From the NCBI GenBank assembly GCA_009377605.1, contig WHTT01000013.1, positions 37,122 to 101,121 of the forward strand: a DNA stretch of 64,000 nucleotides. Reading direction: 5' to 3'. The stretch's first letter is position 1. The number at the start of each line of letters is the position of its first letter. The position numbers were made by a program, and so were the translations under genes. The DNA is from Luteitalea sp. (GTDB taxonomy: Bacteria; Acidobacteriota; Vicinamibacteria; Vicinamibacterales; Vicinamibacteraceae). Positions 17,781 through 25,793 of this stretch are shown one piece after another. A model generated the notes under the pieces. The model had not been told where the DNA came from and ran no database searches. It saw only the letters and a program-made list of their open reading frames with translations.

Positions 17781-19009
17781 TACCCCACGAGCATGCCTGT
17801 GACGTACATGACCGCGACGCCGCTCATCAGCCCGGCCGCTGTCGCCGTTCTCGTGAAGTAACTGCTGATTGGCTGATCTCCCGCCATCTGCCGGGCAATC
17901 TGCACGACCACCTGCGCGATCGCGCCGGCGCCAATCGCGAGGAACAGGACCGACCAGACCGGCGAATACACGAAGCCGCCGAGCCAGGCGCCTGCAATGG
18001 TCGGCGCTCCAGCCACGAGACCGAGCTTGACGAGATTCCACAGGCGAACGCGCTCGCGGGCGAGCGGGGCAACGATGGCGAGACCCTCGGTCGTGTTGTG
18101 CAACGTAAAGCCTACGATGAGCATCGTTCCCAGTGCAGCTTCGCCCAGCGCGAACGCGGCGCCAATCGCCAGGCCTTCGCCGAAGTTGTGCAGGCCAATG
18201 CCAATGGCGACCAGCAGCGCCAATACCCAGCCCGTCCGATCGCCTGCGCGCCCCGCCCGCGCTCGACGCAACCACGCGCCGAGCGTTTCCAACGCGAGAT
18301 AGGCGGCCGCTGCGCCGAACACGAAGAGGACGGGCCCCTGGAACGAGCCTGGCAGCCCCGCGGCGAGCTCCAGTCCCTCACCGCTTGCGTCCACCAACAG
18401 GAAGAGGAGGAGACCGATCGTCAGCGCAAGCACGAAATCGAGTCCTCCCCGGCCGAGGCGGACGACCATCGAGCGCCAGAGTAGGCCGATTGCCACCGGG
18501 ATCACGCCCACATACAGGCCAATGAGCGCGAACGCCAGCACGGCTCGCGGGCTTGCCTGCGGCGTCTCGATCGCCACGGCAATCTCGTGGTCGAAGGTCA
18601 CACCCGTCGAGGTCACGAGACGCAGTGCGTGCGCTTCACCCCAAACCCACGGATACGGGATCGTCAACCGCGCTCGTCCGAGGTGGCCGAGCGTCGCGCT
18701 GGGCTCCGCCGAGAACGACCAATACGCATCGTCTACTTGCACCTGGGCAATCGTGACGGGGTCGGGACCGTCGTTGAGCACCGTGGCGACCATGCCCTCC
18801 GGACGGAGCTGCACCGCCTGGAACGTCAGACGCTCCGTCGGCGGGACGTTCGTGCCGCGCACCAGCTCCGACGGCCCTTGCCAGGCGAGCAGCGCGAGCA
18901 GCAGCCCGAGCAGCACCAACGGGAGCAGTGCCACGAGCCACAGTGCCGCGCGCGGCCGGCCAAGGGCGGGCGCCAGCCTCGGCGAGTGCGACGCCACCTC
19001 AGGTTTCAT
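17780..19009 (-). CDS. ZIP-family metal transporter with extra N-terminal exoplasmic domain
   Basis: The 409-residue protein starts MKPEVASHSPRL. An N-terminal helix is followed by an exported segment of about 100 residues with beta-sandwich character (about 55-160). A ZIP core then carries the metal-site motifs HNFGEGLAIG (about 270) and HNTTEGLAI (about 305). ZIP proteins move divalent metals into the cytoplasm. They are usually 250-300 residues, so the N-terminal domain is an addition and may hold metal delivered by the neighbours. The start overlaps the oxidase gene by 11 bases. An alternative upstream start would add 22 residues. Confidence 0.87.
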   Translation of the reverse strand: MKPEVASHSPRLAPALGRPRAALWLVALLPLVLLGLLLALLAWQGPSELVRGTNVPPTERLTFQAVQLRPEGMVATVLNDGPDPVTIAQVQVDDAYWSFSAEPSATLGHLGRARLTIPYPWVWGEAHALRLVTSTGVTFDHEIAVAIETPQASPRAVLAFALIGLYVGVIPVAIGLLWRSMVVRLGRGGLDFVLALTIGLLLFLLVDASGEGLELAAGLPGSFQGPVLFVFGAAAAYLALETLGAWLRRARAGRAGDRTGWVLALLVAIGIGLHNFGEGLAIGAAFALGEAALGTMLIVGFTLHNTTEGLAIVAPLARERVRLWNLVKLGLVAGAPTIAGAWLGGFVYSPVWSVLFLAIGAGAIAQVVVQIARQMAGDQPISSYFTRTATAAGLMSGVAVMYVTGMLVG

Positions 19010-20081
19010 GGCGAGTGCCCTCAGCACGGAACAGGCCCATCCAGCCGAGCTCCGCGAACTCGGTCTGATGCGCATGGAACATGAAATCGCCCGGGTAGCG
19101 GAACGTCGTTTCGATGATGCACCGCTCTGCCTGACACAGCATGACGGTATCGGTGTGCTCGGTCGTCGTAAGCCGCGTGCCCGTGCGGTACACGTCGAAG
19201 AACATTCCGTGCAAATGAAAGCTGTTCAGGACATCGAACTCGGTCACGTTCACGAGGAAGATCCGAACGGGCCGTCCAACGGTCACACGAATGGGCTCCT
19301 GCGCATAGAAGTTCGCCACCGTGTTGACCGCGTACACCTCATTCTCGACATCGAAGTTCGTGTCGAACCCGTTCATCACCATGACGAGCTCGTCTGGCGT
19401 GCGCTCGTGCGATCCCCACGAGCCATCGCGCGGGTCGATGATGAACGCGCCGTAGAGGCCCTTGTGGATGTGTCGCTTCAGCGGTACGGCATGACAGTGA
19501 TAGAGGTGCAGGCCAAAAGGCTCCGCCGTGAACTCGTAGAGAAACCTGCCGCCAGGCGGCACCTGATGCTCGGGCAGCGACCCATCCATCTCCGGCGGGT
19601 GCCATCCATGAAAGTGAATGGTGTGGGGATGCGTGCTCTGGTTGACGAACGTGACCCGGACGCGGTCGCCTTCCGTTGCCCGAATCGTTGGGCCCGGCAC
19701 TTGGCCGTTGTAGGTCCAGGCCGGAAAGAAGACCCCTGGCGCGATCTCAATCTCACGATCGACCGCAAACAGGTTGTACTCGCGAAGCAGCGTGCCGTCC
19801 GGCTGCCGCGTCTCGCGATAGTACTTGGCCCGCTCGTTGGCCGCTAGATCAGAGAAATTCCACGCGCGGACGAAACTGGTGGGATTGAATTGATCGGTGC
19901 CGACGTGGCCAACCGGACCCATGACGTGCCCCTGATGGCTGGGGGAGGTCTCATGCGTCAGAGGCGCGTGAGCACCGTCCCGTTGGAGCGCTGCCGTTTG
20001 ACGCGCCAAAACTCCGGCGCTCCCCACCAACGAGCCCAAGCCCGCGAACCGAAGCCACGACCGCCGAGTCACAGTGCCCAT
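18999..20081 (-). CDS. Tat-exported multicopper oxidase, two-domain type
   Basis: The 360-residue protein has a twin-arginine signal (TRRSWLRFAGLGSLVG) and two cupredoxin domains. Copper motifs are HFHGWHPPEMDG, HLYHCHAVP, HLHGMFFD and HAHQTEF. These supply type 1 and trinuclear or type 2 sites, as in two-domain multicopper oxidases or nitrite-reductase relatives. ATG at 20081 is chosen because the Tat motif follows closely; an in-frame start 15 bases upstream exists. It is the first gene of the oxidase-ZIP-cupredoxin operon. A role in metal oxidation or resistance is inferred. Confidence 0.88.
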   Translation of the reverse strand: MGTVTRRSWLRFAGLGSLVGSAGVLARQTAALQRDGAHAPLTHETSPSHQGHVMGPVGHVGTDQFNPTSFVRAWNFSDLAANERAKYYRETRQPDGTLLREYNLFAVDREIEIAPGVFFPAWTYNGQVPGPTIRATEGDRVRVTFVNQSTHPHTIHFHGWHPPEMDGSLPEHQVPPGGRFLYEFTAEPFGLHLYHCHAVPLKRHIHKGLYGAFIIDPRDGSWGSHERTPDELVMVMNGFDTNFDVENEVYAVNTVANFYAQEPIRVTVGRPVRIFLVNVTEFDVLNSFHLHGMFFDVYRTGTRLTTTEHTDTVMLCQAERCIIETTFRYPGDFMFHAHQTEFAELGWMGLFRAEGTRHET

Positions 20082-20102
20082 ATTTTGACCAGTCAAAAAT
20101 AT
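20080..20102. promoter_or_regulatory. Palindrome overlapping the oxidase start codon
   Basis: TATTTTGAC-CA-GTCAAAAATA forms an almost perfect inverted repeat that begins in the start codon of the multicopper oxidase. A dimeric repressor bound here would block translation initiation DNA and the transcribed leader. No regulator gene is adjacent and I cannot name the family. Confidence 0.45.
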
Positions 20103-20144
20103 AGGCTCCGCATCTCAAAAAGTCAAGAGCATATCGGCAGAAGA

Positions 20145-20199
20145 AAACGGGGACAGCCCTCGTTTTCCGACATGCGGAAAACGAGGGCTGTCCCCGTTT
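20145..20199. repeat. Perfect 25-bp hairpin, GGGGACAG family
   Basis: Arms at 20145-20169 and 20175-20199 are perfect complements (core AAACGGGGACAGCCCTCG) around a 5-base loop. It lies between the end of the acyl-CoA synthetase fusion gene and the metal operon promoter region, just after the fusion's stop. Confidence 0.85.
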
Positions 20200-20201
20200 C
20201 G

Positions 20202-22784
20202 TCAATTCTCGACAGGGTCCAGCGCCCGGACAGCCTCCTCGACCTGCTTGGCCAGGGCTGGGTAGTCATCGCCGTCGAGATGCAGCGGGGGGCCAAATCG
20301 CACCGTGGCCGGGTGCACGGCCGGCCACTTCCAGGACTGGTGCAGGACCTTATCCAGATCTTTGATACGCACGGGAACGACGGTCACGTGGAGTCGCGCC
20401 GCGATCATGCCGATGCCGGGCCGAAATGCATTGATTTCGCCCTGCTCGGTGCGCTTCCCCTCCGGATAGATAAGCACGGAGTAGTCATCTTCGATGAGCT
20501 CGCCGATGTACCGCAGCGTGTGCCGCGTTCCCGCTTCACGTTGCGGCAGCGGGAATGCATTGAAGAAGAGCGAGGACAGATAGTAGTTGAGGCTGTTGGT
20601 GAACCGTGCACGGAAGCTGTGCTGCTCTGGGAAGAAGTGTGCCTTGAAGAACTCCTTGGCCATGGCGACGGCCGTCTTGTAGCGATAGCGCCGGGGCAGC
20701 GCCATGAAGATCACCGGCGTGTCCAAGTGGCTCTGGTGATTGGCTGCGAAGACCACCGGCTCACCGCCGAGCGCCTCCAAGTGCTCGTGCCCCGTGACGT
20801 GCAGGCGTGCGAACAGGCGTCCGGGGGGCAGAATCCATGTTGGTAGGCTCAGCCGACGCAGCAACTGCGCCCATGCGCTACGGTTCCAGGCGGGGAACTC
20901 GATTGGCTCGCGCCATGTCGCGGCCCGTCCCGCCGGGTCGCTGGTTGTGGCAGCGATCTCAGGGCCGCTGACTCCGCCCGGGCCCGCCGGGGCGGCGACG
21001 AGCGATCGGAGATCGGCGACGGTACGCACGCCAGCGTAGGCGGCTTCGTCGATCGTCGTTTGAAACCGTTCCTCGAGTGCCATCATGAGCTCCACGCGCT
21101 CGAGCGAGCTCAACCCGAGCTCGTCGAGCGTGGTCTCATCCGAGATCGCTGAACGGCCGGACGCGAACCGGCCGACGATCGCCTCGAGTGGCGCACCCTC
21201 GGCGGGCCGAGCGGGCGCGCCGGCTCGTTCACCCGCATCTACCCACTGCTTGATCTCGCGTCGCCGAAGCTTGCGCGTGCCCTCGGTGCGCGGCAGCTCG
21301 GTGTCCGGCCAGACAGAGACGCTCCTGATCTTCTGGTGATCGTCCAGCATCGCATTTGCCCGCCGAACGATCTCGTCGCTGTCCCGATCTCCACCCTCGA
21401 GCAGGAGCACGGCATGTACACGCTCCTCGCTCCCGAGGCGCCTACCAACCACGGCGGCGTCGCGCACGCCTGGCAGCTGGATCAGCGCGCGCTCGACATC
21501 TTCGGGGAAGACATTGAGCCCTTCGGGCGTGACGATCATCTCTTTCTTGCGCCCGCGGATGAACAATCGTCCCCGATCGTCGATGCCGCCGATGTCGCCC
21601 GTGTGCAGCCAGCCGTCCTCGAACGCGCTGGCGGCGGTGGCGTCCCCGCCCACGTACCCGCGCGTCACGTTCTCGCCGCGCACGAGGATCTCGCCGTCGT
21701 CGGCAATCTTGACGTCGACGCCTGCAATGGGCTTACCCACCGATCCTTTCTGCGTCGAGAAGGGATGATTGAGCGTCACGATCGGTGCCGTCTCGGTGAG
21801 GCCGTAGCCCTGGACGACGAGAAACCCCAGGCGAGACCAGAGCTCTTCGAGCTCGGTGTCGAGCGGCGCAGCCCCAACGACGAAGCACCAGAACTTCCAG
21901 CCGAACGCCCGATGGATCGCGCGATAGCGCCACCAGCGAAACAACCAGTGTCGTTCTGGCGCAAGGCTATTGGCAATCTCTGGCGCTCGCCGCAGCACGT
22001 GCTCGCGCAACACGTCCAGCATCTTTGGCACCGACACCAGCACCGACACACGCCCAACGTTGATCTGCCGCTCGATCTCGTGCGGGCTGTAGCCCCGCAT
22101 GAAGATCACCGTGCCGGTCAGCATGGGCGGCACGAACGTGGCCATCGCCTGACCGAACATGTGGCTGAGCGGCAGTAGGTTCAGGAAGCGAATCGGCGAG
22201 AACGGGCGCGCGTACTTCAGGTACTTCGCCATCTCGCGCTCGATCGGGACGATGTTTGCGAGGATATTGCGGTGAGTGATGATCACGCCCTTCGGCTCTG
22301 CGGTCGCGCCTGACGTGAAGATGATCTCCGCAACATCATCGCGGGCGACGTCGACTGGCGGCGGCTCGGCCGTCTCGCGCGTGACAGGGTCGAGGAGCTC
22401 GGCAAATCGCCACATCGTCAGCTCGTGCCCGAGCGCCGAGCGATCGACCTCCTCCCCAACCAAGACGATGCGCGCGCCGACGACCCGGCGCACGCGTTGG
22501 AGGAACTCCGGTGACGCGCGATAGTCGATGGGCACCACGACAACGCCACGTAAGAGGCATCCCCAAAAGGCGGCGATCCACTCCGGGCGGTTCTCGCCCC
22601 AGAAGATCACCTTGTCTTCCTTCTGAAGGCCGGCATCGGCAAGTCGCGCGGCGAACCGTCGTGCACCCTGTCCGACCTCGCCATACCCATACGCTCGGCG
22701 CCGGTATCCGTTGTCGTAGACCAGGAAGTCCCCGTCGAGAGCCGTCAGATCAGCGAAGAAGTCGAGCAGTGTGGTCCGCACCAT
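20202..22784 (-). CDS. Acyl-CoA/ACP synthetase - carrier protein - acyltransferase fusion
   Basis: The 860-residue protein has three domains in order. An ANL adenylate-forming enzyme spans about 1-510 (FTSGATAEPKG near 154, HTGDIGGIDDRGRLFIRGRKKEM near 395). A carrier domain spans about 540-620, with phosphopantetheine serine in LGLSSLERVE near 557. A PlsC-type acyltransferase spans about 650-855 (NHQSHLDTPV near 683, YPEGKRTEQGE near 775). It can plausibly activate a fatty acid, hold it on its own carrier and transfer it to lysophospholipid. Aas of enterobacteria has a reversed order and no carrier. Divergent from the M28 peptidase gene. Confidence 0.92.
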   Translation of the reverse strand: MVRTTLLDFFADLTALDGDFLVYDNGYRRRAYGYGEVGQGARRFAARLADAGLQKEDKVIFWGENRPEWIAAFWGCLLRGVVVVPIDYRASPEFLQRVRRVVGARIVLVGEEVDRSALGHELTMWRFAELLDPVTRETAEPPPVDVARDDVAEIIFTSGATAEPKGVIITHRNILANIVPIEREMAKYLKYARPFSPIRFLNLLPLSHMFGQAMATFVPPMLTGTVIFMRGYSPHEIERQINVGRVSVLVSVPKMLDVLREHVLRRAPEIANSLAPERHWLFRWWRYRAIHRAFGWKFWCFVVGAAPLDTELEELWSRLGFLVVQGYGLTETAPIVTLNHPFSTQKGSVGKPIAGVDVKIADDGEILVRGENVTRGYVGGDATAASAFEDGWLHTGDIGGIDDRGRLFIRGRKKEMIVTPEGLNVFPEDVERALIQLPGVRDAAVVGRRLGSEERVHAVLLLEGGDRDSDEIVRRANAMLDDHQKIRSVSVWPDTELPRTEGTRKLRRREIKQWVDAGERAGAPARPAEGAPLEAIVGRFASGRSAISDETTLDELGLSSLERVELMMALEERFQTTIDEAAYAGVRTVADLRSLVAAPAGPGGVSGPEIAATTSDPAGRAATWREPIEFPAWNRSAWAQLLRRLSLPTWILPPGRLFARLHVTGHEHLEALGGEPVVFAANHQSHLDTPVIFMALPRRYRYKTAVAMAKEFFKAHFFPEQHSFRARFTNSLNYYLSSLFFNAFPLPQREAGTRHTLRYIGELIEDDYSVLIYPEGKRTEQGEINAFRPGIGMIAARLHVTVVPVRIKDLDKVLHQSWKWPAVHPATVRFGPPLHLDGDDYPALAKQVEEAVRALDPVEN

Positions 22785-22787
22785 CTC

Positions 22788-22802
22788 TCGCTATGATAGC
22801 GA
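22788..22802. promoter_or_regulatory. Perfect palindrome in a divergent intergenic region
   Basis: TCGCTATGATAGCGA is a perfect 7-bp inverted repeat around one base, 4 bp upstream of the acyl-CoA synthetase fusion start and about 32 bp from the M28 gene start. It could be an operator shared by both genes. No cognate regulator is adjacent. Confidence 0.35.
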
Positions 22803-22833
22803 GTAGGTCGCTCTATCGAATACAATCGGACAT

Positions 22834-24498
22834 GTGTTCTGGTTGACCGTTCTCCTCATCAGCACCTTCAATGCAGGTGGTCAAGCGGCGGACGCTCCCC
22901 CGATGCCAGGCGCTTCCGCGCGGTCCGGCAAGGCGCCGTTGCCGTACGACGTGATTCGCGAAGACGACCTGTTGGCGCACGCGGCGTTCCTGGCAGACGA
23001 CCTGCTCGACGGACGAGCGCCGGCGACGCGCGGCGGCAACCTCGCCGCACGCTACATCGCCGCACAGTTCGCCCAGCTCGGCTTGCAGCCGGGTGGTGAC
23101 GATGGCTCCTGGTTCCAGCAGGTGCCCATCGTCGAATCGGTCGTGCAGCCTGGGTTCTCGCTGCGCGCCCGCCCGACCGCGGCTGGGGCAGGACGCGAAG
23201 CGCGCTTCACGTACGGCACTGAGGTAGTCGCGTTCTCCGGTCAGACCGCGCCGACGGTCGACGTCGATGGAGAAGTGGTGTTCGTGGGATTCGGCATCGT
23301 TGCACCGGAGTACAAGTGGGACGATTACGCCGGCATGGACGTGAAAGGGAAAGTCGTCCTCGTCATGGTGAACGATCCGCCCGCGACGCCGGAGGAGCCA
23401 GAGCTCTTTGGCGGCAAAGCGCTGACCTACTACGGGCGCTGGACGTACAAATACGAGGAGGCGGCTCGCCGTGGTGCGGCGGGGGCGGTGTTGATTCACA
23501 CCGACGAGTCCGCAACCTATCCGTGGCAAGTGGTGGAGTCCTCGTGGACAGGCAGTCAGTACGCCATCGAGCCCTCCTCCGGGACCCCGACGCTCGCGCT
23601 CAAGGCGTGGATAACCGACAGCGCCGCCCGCACGCTCGCCGAGCTCGGAGGCCAGGACCTCGACGCGCTGCGTGCCGCCGCCTCCACGCGGGGGGCCCGG
23701 CCGACCCCTCTCGGCGTGCGCGTTGACGGCTCGATCGAGCAGCGCGTCACTCGAAAGGCGTCGCCGAACGTGATTGGCGTGCTGCCGGGAGAGCGTACGA
23801 GCGAAGCTATCATCTACACGTCGCACTACGATCACCTAGGCCGTCGAGATGACGCGCCGAAAGAGGACACGATCTACAACGGTGCGGTCGACAATGCGTC
23901 AGGCGTGGCAGGCCTGCTGGAGGTGGCAGACGCGTTCGGGCGTGCAGAAGCGACGCCCGGTCGATCCGTCTACTTCGTGGCGACGACGGCGGAGGAATCG
24001 GGCTTGCTGGGCTCGGAATACTTCGCCGCGCATCCGCCCATTCCGCTGGAGCGCTTTGCGGCCAACATCAACATGGACGCCATGAACGTCTACGGCCCGA
24101 CGCGCGATCTCGTCTTGTTGGGTGCAGAACGATCGACGCTCGGCGAGGTCGCGGCCGAGGTCGCTCGCGATTGGGGCCGTGTGCTGGGGGAGGACCAGCA
24201 CGCCGAGCGCGGGTATTTCTTCAGGTCGGATCACTTCCCGCTCGCGAAGGCGGGGGTCCCCGCACTTTCATTCGAAGATGGCTCGGATTTCGAATCATCT
24301 GCTGCACAACAGCGAGCGGAGGCTTACAACGAGACCGACTATCACCAGCCGTCAGATGAGGTCAAATCGGACTGGGACCTCAGCGGCATGGTGCTCGATG
24401 TCAGCCTGCTCGCCGATCTCGGCTGGCGGACCGCTGCGTCATCCGAGATGCCGGCCTACGCCGCCGAGGATCTTTTTGCTCGTCCCCGCGCACGCTAA
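22834..24498 (+). CDS. Secreted M28-family metallopeptidase with PA domain
   Basis: The 554-residue protein starts with GTG (the ATG two bases earlier is out of frame) and a signal peptide. A PA insert (about 120-260) sits within the aminopeptidase. Zinc-site motifs are HYDHLGR (about 330), DNASGVAG (about 350), TTAEESGLLGSEYF (about 385), and later aspartate and histidine in MDAMN and YHQPSDE. M28 enzymes are di-zinc aminopeptidases acting outside the cell or in the periplasm. Confidence 0.9.
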   Translation: MFWLTVLLISTFNAGGQAADAPPMPGASARSGKAPLPYDVIREDDLLAHAAFLADDLLDGRAPATRGGNLAARYIAAQFAQLGLQPGGDDGSWFQQVPIVESVVQPGFSLRARPTAAGAGREARFTYGTEVVAFSGQTAPTVDVDGEVVFVGFGIVAPEYKWDDYAGMDVKGKVVLVMVNDPPATPEEPELFGGKALTYYGRWTYKYEEAARRGAAGAVLIHTDESATYPWQVVESSWTGSQYAIEPSSGTPTLALKAWITDSAARTLAELGGQDLDALRAAASTRGARPTPLGVRVDGSIEQRVTRKASPNVIGVLPGERTSEAIIYTSHYDHLGRRDDAPKEDTIYNGAVDNASGVAGLLEVADAFGRAEATPGRSVYFVATTAEESGLLGSEYFAAHPPIPLERFAANINMDAMNVYGPTRDLVLLGAERSTLGEVAAEVARDWGRVLGEDQHAERGYFFRSDHFPLAKAGVPALSFEDGSDFESSAAQQRAEAYNETDYHQPSDEVKSDWDLSGMVLDVSLLADLGWRTAASSEMPAYAAEDLFARPRAR

Positions 24499-24543
24499 GG
24501 GGACTTCCGGGTTGCACCACGCTGCTGCATGCATTGTCGAAAC

Positions 24544-24709
24544 CTAGTGTCCCGGCCCAGTGATTCGCGACATAATTCCCGGGCGGGGCATCCCGCCTGG
24601 TTTCGTTGCTCGTCGGTCAAATACGGCCTGTATGCTCCCTCCTCGCGTCTCGCCAGCCGGGCGCCGCGCTCCGGGACTTATGCCACGAATCACTGGGCCG
24701 GGACACTAG
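24544..24709. mobile_element. MITE-like element with about 38-bp terminal inverted repeats
   Basis: A 166-bp non-coding unit begins CTAGTGTCCCGGCCCAGTGA and ends with its exact complement. The first 23 bases after TA are perfect and similarity continues to about 38 bp. TA dinucleotides at both ends fit TA-target transposition (IS630/mariner type). It contains no gene. It sits between the M28 peptidase and LacI genes and occupies almost the whole leader region of the regulator. Confidence 0.8.
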
Positions 24710-24721
24710 TTACACTTGGCT

Positions 24722-25789
24722 ATGAAGCGTAAGAAGCTTCGCTTACAGGACATCGCGCGGGCCGCCGGCGTCAGCCCCTCAACGGTCTCGCGCATTGTCA
24801 ACGGGACAGCCCGCGTGAGCGCGGAGATCGAGGAGCGCGTTCACCAGACTGCGGAGCGCCTCCAGTTCGATCTTCGGCGCCGCCGAAAGCCGCGGCTCAT
24901 TGCCTTTCTCCTCGGCAATCGCCACCGCCTCCATCCGTTCCACTCGCGCATTCTCGCCGGCGCCGAGGCGTACTGCACCGAGCGCGAGTACCATCTCGTG
25001 TTCCTCTCGCTCCAGTACTCGCCGCGTGTCGCCTGGCAGGATCTGCAGGTGCCGCGCATCGTGCAGCGGCGCGACATCGTGGACGGCTTCATTCTCGCCG
25101 GTGCGCACTCGCAGAACCTCCTCGACCTGATCGGACGCACCAAGCTGCCCTTCGCGGTCCAGGCCAACAGCATCCTCGAGCCCTTGAGCGACAACCGCTG
25201 CGACGCCGTCTATTACGACGACATGGATGGCTGCTATCAGATGACACGCTATCTCCAGTCGTTGGGACATGTGCACATCTGGTTTGTCGGGAACCGACGA
25301 TTTCCCTGGTTCGATCGCCCCTACGAGGGATATGCGCGGGCCATGGGCGAGTCGAACATTCCCGCGCGTGCGGTGAGTCCCGATTCGGACCAGCCGCGCG
25401 AGACCGGCTATCTCGGCACGAAGTCGATTCTCGCGCAAGCTGCGCCAGTGACCGCCATCTTTGCCGGCTCGGACGCAACGGCGCAGGGCGTGTACGAGGC
25501 GTTGCGCGATTCCCGCTTGCGCGTGCCCGAGGACGTCAGCGTCGTGGCGCTGGATGACATCGAAGCGCAGACGATGCACCCGCGGCTGTCCACGGTCCAT
25601 GTGTATCTGGAACAACTGGGTAAGCAGTTGGCTGAGCTCGTCGTTGCGCGGATTGCTGAACCGAGGCTGCTGCCGCGCCAGTTGGTCGTCCCGACGAGTC
25701 TCGTGAAAGGCGAGTCATGCCGGGCCCTGACTCGGCACGAGCTGGCAGACAAGACCGAGAAATCGCCATCCGAGCTCGTCGTGCCGTGA
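24722..25789 (+). CDS. LacI-family transcriptional regulator
   Basis: The 355-residue protein has the LacI helix-turn-helix at 4-30 (LRLQDIARAAGVSPSTVSRIVNGTARVS), the hinge helix, and a periplasmic-binding-protein-like sugar domain (about 60-335). ATG at 24722 is preferred over an upstream TTG. LacI proteins bind sugar effectors. The adjacent convergent tandem sulfatase suggests control of glycan degradation, but this is only positional inference. The MITE immediately upstream may carry or disturb its promoter. Confidence 0.92.
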   Translation: MKRKKLRLQDIARAAGVSPSTVSRIVNGTARVSAEIEERVHQTAERLQFDLRRRRKPRLIAFLLGNRHRLHPFHSRILAGAEAYCTEREYHLVFLSLQYSPRVAWQDLQVPRIVQRRDIVDGFILAGAHSQNLLDLIGRTKLPFAVQANSILEPLSDNRCDAVYYDDMDGCYQMTRYLQSLGHVHIWFVGNRRFPWFDRPYEGYARAMGESNIPARAVSPDSDQPRETGYLGTKSILAQAAPVTAIFAGSDATAQGVYEALRDSRLRVPEDVSVVALDDIEAQTMHPRLSTVHVYLEQLGKQLAELVVARIAEPRLLPRQLVVPTSLVKGESCRALTRHELADKTEKSPSELVVP

Positions 25790-25793
25790 TACT

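Noticed and set aside
20080..20102. FNR/CRP-type box reading of TTGACCAGTCAA
   Set aside because: The spacing is two bases too short for the TTGAT-N4-ATCAA pattern, so no FNR-type claim is made.
16911..20199. CRISPR array suggested by repeated GGGGACAG units
   Set aside because: Units are inverted hairpins at irregular distance with no uniform spacers and no cas genes nearby.
21336..22178. 280-codon frame antisense to the acyl-CoA synthetase fusion
   Set aside because: Shadow of the ANL domain; no start signal or domain.
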